Positions 1-8,315 of a stretch of DNA of 64,000 nt are shown piece after piece. The DNA is from CF-162 sp963667205. Lineage in GTDB: Bacteria; Chloroflexota; Dehalococcoidia; SM23-28-2; RBG-16-64-32. The stretch's first letter is position 1. Each line of letters begins with the position of its first letter. The notes under the pieces were generated by a model. That model saw nothing but the letters and a program-made list of their open reading frames with translations. It was not told where the DNA came from and did not search any database. Made by a program: the position numbers and the translations under genes. Location: contig OY762959.1 of the NCBI GenBank assembly GCA_963667205.1, positions 310,001 to 374,000 on the forward strand, written 5' to 3'.

Positions 1-49
1 GACCGATTTTGGCCCGCAGAGCGGCAGCGGTTACTTCGTCGTCACTCAT
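1..49 (-). CDS. Unidentified CDS, N-terminus only (runs off the window)
   Basis: An ATG at 47-49 on the minus strand is preceded by a strong AGGAG ribosome binding site with 6-nt spacing, and the frame stays open to the window edge. It reads MSDDEVTAAALRAKIG. It is the next gene downstream in the phage packaging cluster, where a portal or head gene would be expected, but 16 residues do not allow a family call. Confidence 0.5.
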   Translation of the reverse strand, partial: MSDDEVTAAALRAKIG

Positions 50-167
50 CGCAAACTCCTCTATCGTTGTTCGTCGCCTGACGATCATCGATGAGAGAAG
101 GCCACGTCGCTATTGACGATGAGAGGCACAGTTCATCGTCTATGTCGGATTCCGGGAAGACGGCGGG

Positions 168-1175
168 TCAGGGCTTGATGCTTCGCAGGAGGCTCAGGTA
201 GGGTGCTTTTCGCGGCTTGAGGCCGGAGCTTGCGCGGCTGAAGGCCGTCTCCTGACTCTGTGTTTCCATCCCCTCAACCTTCCCCCACGAAGGCGAAATG
301 CTCCAACTGTCCCAGGTCCCCATGGCCCGCCGCGCATCAAGGCCGGCGAAGCCCACGAGAGCTTCGGTCGCGCAGAGTCGAATCAGCTTGTCGAATTCGT
401 CACGAGGGACGACGTTCTCAGCAAGCTGATCACCGTATCTCCGGATCGTGTCCGAGGCGAAGCGCGACACTCTCGAGGTTCGCGGCCAGGGCGCTCGAAC
501 CGTGAGGACCAGATGAGTAACGGGGTCTGCTCGAAGGGAGGCGGTCATGTCGGCGGTGTCGGTGCCCCGGGCTTCTGGCTCGTTCTGATTCGCCGCGGAT
601 GCTGTCCGGTCAATCCTGGCCTCGAACTGGCTCACAATGGACTCCGCCTTGACCTTGCTGAGCACCGTGAGTTCAACGTACCTGACGCGCTCAAGCGTTT
701 CACGGCCCCTGAGGTGCCCCTTACTGAAGGGCGTCGGTACGATGGACCGAAATCCGGCGGGAAGTCCAAGAAAGGCCCAGAGGAGTACCGATCGCCAATC
801 GAGCCTCGGATCGAGGTCGGTCAGGGTCTTCAGAGCTCGTGTCCAGTTCGCCGCCCCGAAAGGGACGTCGAGCAGCTCGAAAAATCCCTTGCCGCGCAAT
901 TCTCCTATGAACTCGGTGTTGAGGCTATTCCCGTCGGGAACCGGAACCTCAACGTGAAGCCGTCCCCGCACATTCGAAAGATAGTCTGAGTAAAACTCTG
1001 TGACGAATGAGCTCTCGATGAACACGCGCTCCCGGGCTGTGGGGTCCAGCTTCAGCAAGGTGACATGCCGACGAACGTCCTCTATCCGGCGCAGCGTGTC
1101 ATCGTCGTGATCCGTGCGTGTGCGTCTGGATCTAATCATCAGAACCGGTCCTCGAAAGATGACCTGCGTCATCAT
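168..1175 (-). CDS. Hypothetical protein in phage packaging cluster
   Basis: This 335-residue protein matches no family I recognise. The start chosen is the first ATG of an ATG-ATG pair at 1170-1175, because the upstream extension only re-reads the terminase nuclease gene in another frame. The start lies 1 nt past that gene's stop, so the two are probably translationally coupled. The protein is basic at its N-terminus (IRSRRTRTDHDDD), lacks a signal peptide or membrane segment, and ends in an Arg/Lys-rich tail. Position after the terminase suggests a portal-proximal or head-completion role, but that rests on context only. Confidence 0.55.
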   Translation of the reverse strand: MMTQVIFRGPVLMIRSRRTRTDHDDDTLRRIEDVRRHVTLLKLDPTARERVFIESSFVTEFYSDYLSNVRGRLHVEVPVPDGNSLNTEFIGELRGKGFFELLDVPFGAANWTRALKTLTDLDPRLDWRSVLLWAFLGLPAGFRSIVPTPFSKGHLRGRETLERVRYVELTVLSKVKAESIVSQFEARIDRTASAANQNEPEARGTDTADMTASLRADPVTHLVLTVRAPWPRTSRVSRFASDTIRRYGDQLAENVVPRDEFDKLIRLCATEALVGFAGLDARRAMGTWDSWSISPSWGKVEGMETQSQETAFSRASSGLKPRKAPYLSLLRSIKP

Positions 1176-1176
1176 C

Positions 1177-1914
1177 TCACCACGCGGCCTCAATCCGGTG
1201 ACTGGGACGGCTGCCCAGCCAGCAGGCCATCGCCAACGCCAGGACCAGATCATCATTCGCGCCTTCTCGCCAATCTGCGGCGGCGCCATATGTGTCGTGC
1301 CCACGTGGGCTGATTCTGGCCTCGCAATTCCCCAGTTCCGCTGTAAGCGTCCCGGCCTCAGCCAGTGTCGATGCGATCCGAAGCGTTCTTTCCTGGAGCA
1401 TCACCTGAATGACGCTGACCAGGTCGCGCTTGGGCAGACGGTAGTGATGCCAGTCTCCATTGACCTGGTCCCCACCGGTGATGGTGATTTCCGAAAGCGG
1501 CGCTGGCAGGCGCGCACGGCGGAGCATGTCGACTACCGGCCGACCCACACCGGTGCTGTCAACGGCCAAGTATGTCCTCCCCCGGAGCGACCTTCTGTTC
1601 ACCAGGTCTGTCACACGAGCGACGATGTCTGGATAGCTAGTGCCAAGCCGGAACCGCTGGAGAAAGCGAACCAGAAACCGGCGTTCCAGACGATCCCAGA
1701 TCACGCACCTCGTCGACGCCAGGAGGCCGCTCCCGTCCCGGGTCCGACGTAGTCGTGAAACCTCTCGCCGGTTAATCGGAATCTCCAGTCGCTCAACTAT
1801 CGCGATGGCGGTGTAGTCCTGAGCCTGGCCCAGGTCCAGGCCGAAAAAGAACGCCCGGCTGAAGGGCTCCGGCTCCGCGTCCGGACCGGCGTTCGTCGTT
1901 GTATCGAGGGTCAT
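1177..1914 (-). CDS. Terminase large subunit, RNase H-like nuclease part (split gene)
   Basis: This 245-residue protein has the acidic pattern of the terminase nuclease: FGLDLGQ with Asp27, an AVDSTGVGRP strand with Asp119, and a C-terminal GANDDLVLALA with Asp221 and Asp222. In most tailed phages this domain is fused behind the ATPase; here it is a separate gene starting 18 bp after the ATPase gene stops. The two together (about 490 residues) equal a normal TerL. The domain would cut concatemeric DNA during packaging. Natural split or old interruption cannot be told apart, but both halves keep their motifs and are in line, which favours a functional split. Confidence 0.75.
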   Translation of the reverse strand: MTLDTTTNAGPDAEPEPFSRAFFFGLDLGQAQDYTAIAIVERLEIPINRREVSRLRRTRDGSGLLASTRCVIWDRLERRFLVRFLQRFRLGTSYPDIVARVTDLVNRRSLRGRTYLAVDSTGVGRPVVDMLRRARLPAPLSEITITGGDQVNGDWHHYRLPKRDLVSVIQVMLQERTLRIASTLAEAGTLTAELGNCEARISPRGHDTYGAAADWREGANDDLVLALAMACWLGSRPSHRIEAAW

Positions 1915-1932
1915 CTTGGCCTCCTTGCACTG

Positions 1933-2682
1933 CTACGGGAAGAGCGGAGCCACAGTCGGGTCCAGCGCTTCCATGATGTCGTCATGACCGAAGAGCTGAC
2001 TCACTGAGTCGGCAAATTTGCACGCGTACTCCTGGTCGTACCGCCAAGTGCCCATCGCCGCCCGCTCGCGCTCAAGAAACGCACTTGGAATCCTGGGGCA
2101 CTGATCGCCCGTCACCCGGACCCGCTCCCAGCCGGCGCCGCCGTTGGCCGATTCCTCATAGAAGAAGCCCCGCCGGCCGAACGGCGTCGATAACAGCATG
2201 ATCCGGCCGCCGGAGACGGCCAGCATCGGCCTGACTGCGTAGTACAGCTCATCCGGCACGCGGGCGGCCTCGTCGATCACGAGCAGCGAGGCGCCTGAAA
2301 AGCCGCGGATCGTCGACTCCTTGCCGGGCAACGACACGAGCCGGCTACCGTTGGTCAGCGTCAGGCTCAGACGTGTCTCCACGTCGGCAGGAACTGATCG
2401 GCCGGAAGCGCCGTATGCGTCGAGCGCTTTTAGAAACAACTCTCGTGATTGACGAAGGCTCGGCGAGAGCAACAGCACGAGCGCGCCCGGTTGAAAGAGC
2501 ACCGTGTGCAGCGCCAAGAGGGCCGCTATGGTGCTCTTGCCAGCCTGCCTTGAGCAGACCATGATCAACTGCCGGGACCGAGCGGTAAGGACCTCTCGCT
2601 GCCACGGATCGAGTGCGAGACCGAGCGAAGTCTCCGCGAACGCTGCCGGGTCGAGCGCGGACCGGAGGTCAGTCGCCAGCAT
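1933..2682 (-). CDS. terL: Terminase large subunit, ATPase part
   Basis: This 249-residue protein is the packaging motor ATPase of a tailed-phage terminase. Visible motifs are Walker A CSRQAGKST (43-51), Walker B LLVIDEA (133-139) and coupling motif STPFG (165-169). The ATG at 2680-2682 is preferred over one 42 nt upstream because it has an AGGAG site 7 nt before it and overlaps the small subunit gene by 14 nt. The protein stops near residue 249, before any nuclease domain, which is supplied by the next gene. No head, tail or lysis gene is recognisable in the window, so this is a remnant or the edge of a prophage or GTA-like element. Confidence 0.85.
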   Translation of the reverse strand: MLATDLRSALDPAAFAETSLGLALDPWQREVLTARSRQLIMVCSRQAGKSTIAALLALHTVLFQPGALVLLLSPSLRQSRELFLKALDAYGASGRSVPADVETRLSLTLTNGSRLVSLPGKESTIRGFSGASLLVIDEAARVPDELYYAVRPMLAVSGGRIMLLSTPFGRRGFFYEESANGGAGWERVRVTGDQCPRIPSAFLERERAAMGTWRYDQEYACKFADSVSQLFGHDDIMEALDPTVAPLFP

Positions 2683-3160
2683 CGTTCGCTCCTGCGAGCA
2701 CTTGAACAACGGCGCGGTGGGCATCTGGATAAGGTGCGAGAGCCGCGACGATGCCCGATCGCAGCGTTAGCCACTCCGGGGAGGCCACCAGCACGTTCAC
2801 CTGCGGCCGCTCGTCAAGCTCTCCCAGTAACCTGGCCAAGAGATCAAGGATGCCCCGTGTCTCACGGATGGCGCTCAGCGCCGTCCGGAGCTCGCCGGCA
2901 TCCTCGGCCATCGACAGAATGCCGAGAGCCTTGTCCTTCAACCCTTCAACCTGTCGTAACAGATCCTCCGCTCGGACGCCCTCGGCGGCGGAAGCAGCCC
3001 CCACCAGGTGAGCCGGCAGGTGGGCTTCGGAATGCCTGCGCACGCTCTGCTCTTTGACCGAGTAATGCGCCGCTATGCGCCGCTTTGGACCACCATCGAC
3101 GATCGCTCGATCAATGGCCGTTCGCTCCGGGTGCGTGCAAATCCTGCATGGCTGCGGCAT
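2669..3160 (-). CDS. Probable terminase small subunit
   Basis: This 163-residue protein opens with CRICTHPER (Cys5, Cys8), followed by a basic helix-turn-helix-like stretch (RRIAAHYSVKEQSVRRHSEAHLP) and a helical C-terminal half. That plan, DNA binding then an oligomerisation helix, fits small terminase subunits, and the gene is directly upstream of the ATPase with a 14-nt overlap. The start ATG at 3158-3160 has a GGGAAGG site. The TerS call depends mostly on position; a generic phage HTH protein is the alternative. Confidence 0.6.
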   Translation of the reverse strand: MPQPCRICTHPERTAIDRAIVDGGPKRRIAAHYSVKEQSVRRHSEAHLPAHLVGAASAAEGVRAEDLLRQVEGLKDKALGILSMAEDAGELRTALSAIRETRGILDLLARLLGELDERPQVNVLVASPEWLTLRSGIVAALAPYPDAHRAVVQVLAGANDAGD

Positions 3161-3282
3161 GGTGACCTTCCCTGTCGCGATCCATGTTGCGGCACAGGGA
3201 GGCTGATCGCCAAACGGTTCGTGTCAAAAGCCGGACGTCAGGATCGCGATGTGTCCAGCGAGCCGATAAACGAAGCGTGGAG

Positions 3283-3303
3283 TTACTCTAACGGTTAGAG
3301 TAA
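3283..3303. promoter_or_regulatory. Perfect 10-bp inverted repeat upstream of packaging genes
   Basis: TTACTCTAAC and its exact reverse complement flank a single G. The site lies 123 bp upstream of the small-terminase start, between it and the peptidase remnant. With a 1-nt centre it is more likely a dimeric repressor operator than an RNA hairpin. The rest of 3161-3314 shows no gene. Confidence 0.45.
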
Positions 3304-3314
3304 TAGGTGACAGG

Positions 3315-3763
3315 TTATGGCACGCCGTTGGGCGCGTCGCGGATCAGGATTCGCCCTTCGCTCAACATCTGTCGCAGTTTCTGCTGTCGCCGAGGAGAGC
3401 CCCTCAAGGAAGACGTGGCAAGCTCGCGCACGCGTCTCCCGCTGATCGTATTCTGCGCAAGGAGCTCATCCGCGACGCGACTGCGGGCCACCAGCTTTCA
3501 AGAAGCCCGACTGCTCGGAGCCGGAGCCACTCGTGGTACGGCTGCACCAGGTCAGGCTCGCCTCCTACCATCTTCAGGGCAAGATCAACTGCGGCGTTTA
3601 AATCGGGTGGTGAAGTATGGCGACGCAACCGTCGTCCCGTGAACAATCGCTCAGCTTCCCACCCTGCCAGATGCTCGGTCACCCTGAGATAAGTTGCGTC
3701 GGCCCGATGATCGGAAGTCTGGAGTGGCGGAACTCGTGACGTTGGACGATCAGGTCGCACAGG
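3315..3763 (-). pseudogene. Phage-associated peptidase-like gene remnant (frameshifted, 5' end lost)
   Basis: Two adjacent minus-strand frames join into one protein end. The first reads EHLAGWEAERLFTGRR ... DLNAAVDLALKMVGG ... ESWWPAVA up to about 3490; the other continues VADELLAQNTISGRRVRELA to a TAA at 3315-3317. The pattern resembles the C-terminal helical part of M41-like metallopeptidase genes that travel with phage packaging genes, but no HExxH site is clear upstream. A one-base frameshift near 3480-3490 and the missing 5' end show it is dead. The family assignment is tentative. Confidence 0.4.
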
Positions 3764-3769
3764 ACCGGG

Positions 3770-3911
3770 TGTGGGGTGCCAAAATTACATCCGTATCTGG
3801 ATTGGTCAAGCAGCCAGCCACTCGTACTCATGGTGTAGGTCAGAGCTGAGCGCAGGGCGGAGAGGGGAGCCGTCAACCTTCCAGACACGGATGACATTTT
3901 GGCACCCCACA
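3770..3911. mobile_element. 142-bp MITE with 31-bp terminal inverted repeats
   Basis: The left end starts TGTGGGGTGCCAAAAT and the right end finishes ATTTTGGCACCCCACA; the terminal repeats (3770-3800 and 3881-3911) match imperfectly over 31 bp. Both sides carry the hexamer ACCGGG (3764-3769 and 3912-3917), a target site duplication. There is no coding capacity inside, so movement would need a transposase supplied in trans; none is visible in the window. Two more copies of the terminal repeat occur alone at 7880-7910 and 46032-46061. Confidence 0.8.
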
Positions 3912-3917
3912 ACCGGG

Positions 3918-4906
3918 CCGTTCCGAAGGAGTAGCTGAATTGGGCGCCGAGCCGTTCCGTCGCCCGTTCGATCCGTTCCGTGAGTGCTGATCCTGTGTCA
4001 TAAATCGTCGCCCTGACTCTGCCATCCGGCAACTCATCGATCGTGCTGAAGGGTATGCCCCTCCTCGGAGAGCACCTTGACTACACGCAGGAGGTCGCCG
4101 ACGTCAGCTACGGAGTCAGGGTCTTTGAAAACGGAGACAAGTTCCCCGTCCGCGGCAACGGCGACCCCGGCCAGTCCGTCGTCGGAGAGGAAGAGTCGGG
4201 TGGTCGGGTCGTCGTAGAACTCGGGGTCTTTGACAGCGACTGCGGCGCCGTAGTCGTGCTTGGCTCGGGCTTGCTCGAGGGCAGGCCTGAATCGGGGTCG
4301 TGCATTAGCATCAGGTGTGAAGCGGCCCCCGCGTACAATTCCCGCAAGTTCTTTGGCCTTCGTCTTGCCATACGGTGAGGCTATCACGTTCTCGTCAGCG
4401 CCGGAAGCGCGCATCAGCCGCGGGTCGGCGATGCCCGGCGCCGCCGACGTCCGTGCCGCGGGCTGCCACGCCCGCGAGCTGGCCATCGAGGTCGCCTGCC
4501 CCTGGCGGGAGGACGTGCTCCCTCTCAGTGGCTCCCTGGGCCGTGGCGTGGACTTGAGCGGGCTCCTTGACGCCTGAGACGCGCCTGGATCGAGGGTCGC
4601 GAGCCCGATCGCTGCTCCTCGCCCGGAGTCATACCCACTGAGCACATGACTGGTCAGGCATACTCGCGAGGACACGAACCCGGCGGATGTATCATGAAGC
4701 AGACTTAATTCCCGAGCCAGACTCCCCACGGTGTCCGAAACCAGAACCTCACCCAGCTCTGAGGCTGAAGCATTACGGGGATCCTGTTGCGGAGAACCGG
4801 ACGCCGGCGCTGGTTCGCGCATCGGGTTGGGCATTCGGTAGAGGTCGAGCATGCGTTCGGCTGCCGCGGGGTCGCCGTCCACTAACGGTACGCGTATATG
4901 AGGTAC
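3918..4906 (-). pseudogene. Decayed phage-type protein gene
   Basis: A minus-strand frame reads protein-like from about 4906 (PHIRVPLVDGDPAAAERMLD) to 4034, including VASPYGKTKAKELAGIVRGG and RLFLSDDGLAGVAVAADGEL. It continues after a frame change near 4050 as IPFSTIDELPDGRVRATIYD up to the MITE insertion. No start codon with a ribosome binding site is evident, and the middle (about 4380-4600) is low complexity. The frame upstream of 4906 is only the antisense of the methyltransferase. It may be a minor head-type protein; the family is not recognised. Confidence 0.35.
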
Positions 4907-5066
4907 GGTGGGGCGAGCAGTGGACGGTGGTGTCTCGCTGCCTTTCGTGAATCCTTGATTCAACCACCGATTTCCCAAGGAGAACGAGGCGTGATGTCGA
5001 GATCGTGAACTGAAAGCGTGGTTATGACGAGCATTTGTCGAATGATAAGGCGCAGGGAGGCCGTTA

Positions 5067-6078
5067 GTGAGTAGCGAGATTACGCCAGACAGAATCATGG
5101 AGCTTGGGCTGGGTTTCTGGGGATCGAAAGCGGTCCTGAGCGCCCTTGAGCTGGGAGTTTTTACCGAGCTATCCAAGGGCCCATTGAGTGGGGCGGAGGT
5201 GTCTAAACGGATTGGCCTCCACACAAGGTCATCACGGGACTTTCTGGACGCACTCGTTGCGCTCGGGGTCCTTGAGCGTGACGGAGACCTGTACTCCAAC
5301 ACCTCGGAGAGCGACGTGTTTCTGGACCGGGACAAGCCGTCGTACGTAGGCGGCCTGCTAGAGATGGCGAACGCGCGGCTGTATGGCTTTTGGGGAACTC
5401 TGACGGAGGCGCTCAAAACAGGCGATCCGCAGAACGAGATCAAGACCGGGGGTAATTTCTTCGAAGTCCTGTACTCGGAGCCAGACAGTCTGCGCCAGTT
5501 CCTGAAGGCGATGACTGGGCTGAGCGCCGGTGTGTCGATGGCGCTGGCAGAGAAGTTCCCGTGGAAGGACTATGAGACGTTTATCGACATCGGGGTGGCG
5601 GAGGGTGCCCTACCCGTCGAGGTTGCTCGCGCGCACCCGCATCTATCAGGCGGTGGCTTCGATCTGCCGCCGGTGAAACCCGCATTCAACGACTACGTAA
5701 GCTCAGCTGGGCTCGGGGATCGATTGAAGTTCTATGCCGGCGACTTCTTCGAAGATCCGCTCCCAGACGCGGACGTGCTAGTGATGGGACACATCCTTCA
5801 CGATTGGAATCTGGACGAAAAGCGCGTGCTGATTGGCAAGGCCTATGATGCGCTGCCCGACGGCGGCGCCCTCATCGTCTATGAGGCGCTGATCGATGAC
5901 GAGAGGAAGGACAACGCGTTCGGGCTTCTGATGAGTCTCAACATACTCATCGAGACTCAGGGTGGATTCGACTATACGGGAGCGGACTGCTGCGGCTGGT
6001 TGGAATGATGCGGGATTCAAGACGACTTATGTGGAGCACCTCGCGGGGCCGGATTCGATGGCAGTCGGTTTGAAGTAA
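5067..6078 (+). pseudogene. SAM-dependent O-methyltransferase, frameshifted near the 3' end
   Basis: A GTG start with GGGAGG 6 nt upstream opens a 313-residue frame. It has an N-terminal winged-helix dimerisation domain (about 10-90) and a Rossmann methyltransferase domain (TFIDIGVAEGALPVEVARAHP; FDLPPV; GHILHDWN; GALIVYEAL), the layout of the hydroxyneurosporene/HIOMT O-methyltransferase family. The frame stops at 6006-6008, but one base earlier in phase the sequence continues WNDAGFKTTYVEHLAGPDSM to a TAA at 6076-6078, the usual family ending. An extra G near 6003 explains the break. Only about the last 25 residues are lost, so partial function is possible. Confidence 0.75.
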
Positions 6079-6080
6079 TA

Positions 6081-6671
6081 GTGACGTATGATCAAGCAGG
6101 AATCGCGTTGCGCCCGGCCCGAAAAGACGACGCCGAAAAACGGTGTGAGCTTCCTACTGCGCTGACAGTCACGTACGAGCCGGATAGGGCTGCATTCGAT
6201 CAGAATCTGCCGCGGCTGATCGAGTCGAAACGTGAAGCGTTGCTTGTCGAGGAATCCGAGGGCGGGGTCGTCGGATACGCGATGGCGGCAGAGTCGATGA
6301 CGCTGTACGCGAACGGGCCGGTTGTGGACCTGCTGGAGTTGATCGTGGAGGAACGGCTGAGAAGTCAGGGGATCGGCGAGCGGCTGGTCGAAGCGGTGAA
6401 GGCATGGGGCCTGGAGCGAGGATGCCGCGATCTGAACGTCGCCAGTCGAAGGTCGGGCGGTTACTACGAGCGATCGATTCTGTCTCCAACAACGATGACC
6501 CCGATGAGTTCAAGGCCGGTGCGCGCTTCGATACAGAGGCGCTGTCAACGTTGCTGTCAATCTGACGTGCAGGTGAGATTAGCCAGCGAAGTTTCGGCAG
6601 GTTCCCAAGATCAACCAGATACGGAAGTGTGGAGGGCCCGGTGGGATTCGAACCCACGACTCCCGGATTAA
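6081..6671 (+). pseudogene. GNAT acetyltransferase, C-terminus replaced at the attachment site
   Basis: A GTG start 3 nt after the methyltransferase stop opens a GNAT domain with the acetyl-CoA loop ERLRSQGIGERL. Homology-like sequence ends near GGYYERS (about 6480), where a final FYE-type strand should follow. The frame then runs through unrelated sequence into the tRNA-Lys fragment, giving the spurious ending ARWDSNPRLPD. The gene is nearly complete but lacks its last strand. It sits immediately outside the island boundary. Confidence 0.55.
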
Positions 6672-6676
6672 AAGTC
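6630..6676 (-). repeat. Distal attachment site: tRNA-Lys 3' half, 47-bp direct repeat copy 1
   Basis: This is identical to 47870-47916 and spans the tRNA-Lys sequence from the anticodon loop to the CCA end on the minus strand. No 5' half of a tRNA follows, so this is a displaced att copy and not a gene. Confidence 0.9.
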
Positions 6677-6717
6677 ACACGGTGCAGGCCTAATTGTTAA
6701 GGCGGTAGATGCGAAAT

Positions 6718-6750
6718 CCGGGGTGAAACCGGGGTAAGAACAGGGTGAAA
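6718..6750. repeat. Three tandem 11-bp repeats (GGGTGAAA type), candidate arm sites
   Basis: Units CCGGGGTGAAA, CCGGGGTAAGA and ACAGGGTGAAA follow one another at exact 11-bp spacing, 42 bp inside the island from the att copy. One-helical-turn phasing beside a recombination core suggests integrase or excisionase arm binding. Confidence 0.6.
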
Positions 6751-6799
6751 ACGACCCCGCGCGAAAACAGGTCAATTGATAAGGCGCCAGATACGGAAA

Positions 6800-6832
6800 C
6801 TTCAGGGGAGCTTCAGGGACACTTCAGGGAAA
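6800..6832. repeat. Three tandem 11-bp repeats (CTTCAGGG type), candidate arm sites
   Basis: CTTCAGGG begins at 6800, 6811 and 6822, again at exact 11-bp spacing, just beyond the 3' end of the integrase gene at 6860. This second family differs from the GGGTGAAA set, so the two sets may bind different proteins. Confidence 0.6.
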
Positions 6833-6859
6833 TCGGGGGGGGTCCGGGGAGAACTGAAG

Positions 6860-7777
6860 TCACGCTGCCGGGAGCGTTTTGAGCCGATCACCGGGACTGA
6901 ACGAAGCGTGGGCCTGAGCCGCCTTCTCCGCATCGTACGAGGCCGTGTACCGGCGCAGCATCGCCGACGTTGAGTGCCCGAGGAGGCGCTGGACGTCGAT
7001 CTCCCGGGCCTGCTGTTCAATCGCCCAGGTGGCGAACGTGTGACGGAAGCGGTGAGGGTGCACCTTGGCGATGCCGCACTCTTCACCCAGCCTCTGGAAG
7101 ATCGTCCGCATGGCGCTGCGGTTCAGGTGACGGCCGCCGCGGGCAGTCAGCAACAAGTAGCCTGGTGCGTCTCCTCGGAAAGAGCGGATGTAGTGCTCCA
7201 GTGCCTGACGCGCGCGCTCGCCGAAGCGGACCACCCGCTGCTTGTTCCCCTTGGCGTGCTTGATCAGCATCCGTTGGGCAGCAAAGTCTACGTCCGCCAG
7301 CTCAAGATTAGCGAGCTCGCTGGCCCGGAGGCCTGTGTCCAGGAGTACCAGGATCAGGGCTTGGTTACGAGCCCCCTTCCGCGTGCCGGCGTCACAGTGC
7401 CTGAGGAGTTGCTGGATATCGTCTGCCGTAAACGGCTGCACGACCTTCTGCGGGACCTTGATGTTCTTGACCTTCATGAACGGGTTGGACGAGATGTAGT
7501 CGTGGCGGAGGAGCCAGGAGAAGAAGGCACGTGTCTCTCGCTGCCGTCGCCATTGCGTGATTGCGGAGACTCCCGTGCTCCCGACGTGGCCCAGGAACTC
7601 GTAGACGTCGGCTGGCCGAAACAGACCCGGATCGGCTGGTAGGCCCAGGCGCTCCACCACTCGCATGAAGAGTTTGAGCGTCTCGCCGTACGACCGAAGC
7701 GTTTCTGGCGACTTGCCCTCGATACCACATGACGTGATGTAGAGGGACGAGAGTGACTGGAGTGACTCGCTAACCAT
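6860..7777 (-). CDS. Tyrosine recombinase (integrase), left copy
   Basis: This 305-residue XerC/D-type recombinase has an N-terminal SAM-like core-binding domain (about 5-100) and a catalytic domain with Arg151 (DTGLRASE), Lys in IKHAKGNK, His242 and Arg245 (HPHRFRH), His268 (LLGH) and Tyr277. It lies inside the left attachment site with its 3' end facing it. From about residue 71 onward it is almost identical to the recombinase at 46452-47426, while the N-terminal 70 residues differ. It is presumed to catalyse integration or excision at tRNA-Lys; which of the two copies acts is unknown. Confidence 0.9.
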   Translation of the reverse strand: MVSESLQSLSSLYITSCGIEGKSPETLRSYGETLKLFMRVVERLGLPADPGLFRPADVYEFLGHVGSTGVSAITQWRRQRETRAFFSWLLRHDYISSNPFMKVKNIKVPQKVVQPFTADDIQQLLRHCDAGTRKGARNQALILVLLDTGLRASELANLELADVDFAAQRMLIKHAKGNKQRVVRFGERARQALEHYIRSFRGDAPGYLLLTARGGRHLNRSAMRTIFQRLGEECGIAKVHPHRFRHTFATWAIEQQAREIDVQRLLGHSTSAMLRRYTASYDAEKAAQAHASFSPGDRLKTLPAA

Positions 7778-7879
7778 CGGTCACATCACTCACTCAGCTG
7801 GGCTGATAAGTCAACTGGATCTGGCGGTTGACGCCTAACGCCTATACGCTGCCCCGACTAGCTCACGGCGCCAACCCTT

Positions 7880-7910
7880 CCAGATACGGATGACATTTTG
7901 GCACCCCACA
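7880..7910. repeat. Solo copy of MITE terminal repeat (right-end orientation)
   Basis: The sequence ends ATTTTGGCACCCCACA and matches the right end of the MITE at 3881-3911 over 31 bp, with further similarity just before it. No matching left end lies nearby on its left within the island. It marks the left edge of the catabolic cargo. Confidence 0.65.
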
Positions 7911-8315
7911 GCCACCTATCTGGACGCGATACAGACGCCGATCGAGCCCGGACGCCATCAGTGACTGCTCTATCTCGCTGCCCCTGGAGAAGCAGCTACG
8001 CTTGCCGCTACCCGAGTGACCGCCGTGCCAACCGGCAAGCCAGAAGCTCGCGCCTACAGGAGCGGACTCGTCGCCCTTAACGGCGTGATGTTCCTCTCCC
8101 TCGCCCTAGCCCTTACGAGACGGGGAAAGAGCCTGTATCGCCGGTTGCTGGAGGATGACTCGCCGGCGACGTTCCTCGACGCTACTCTGGAACGAGAGGC
8201 AGCACTGTGACACACGGCGCAGAACCTGGACACCGTCAATGTAGACGTTTTCTATGAGTGCTTGCACGAGGCGGATTGCAGCAGACCTGCCAGTCGGCCG
8301 TCACCCGTACTCAAG
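7911..8315. other. Non-coding stretch between integrase module and catabolic genes
   Basis: No convincing gene. A short plus-strand frame (8016-8210, ending TFLDATLEREAAL) reads somewhat protein-like but has no ribosome binding site and may be a gene tail left by the rearrangement that joined the integrase module to the cargo. Confidence 0.4.

Noticed and set aside
1176..1304. N-terminal 43-residue extension of the 168-1175 protein
   Set aside because: It only re-reads the end of the terminase nuclease gene in another frame, and the Trp-rich composition is artificial.
4907..5443. Minus-strand open frame upstream of the decayed phage gene
   Set aside because: It is antisense to the methyltransferase gene and has no start with a ribosome binding site; only the part below 4906 reads protein-like.
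6632..6671. Coding continuation ARWDSNPRLPD of the acetyltransferase
   Set aside because: This peptide is the familiar false translation of a tRNA T-arm and acceptor end, here the att copy.
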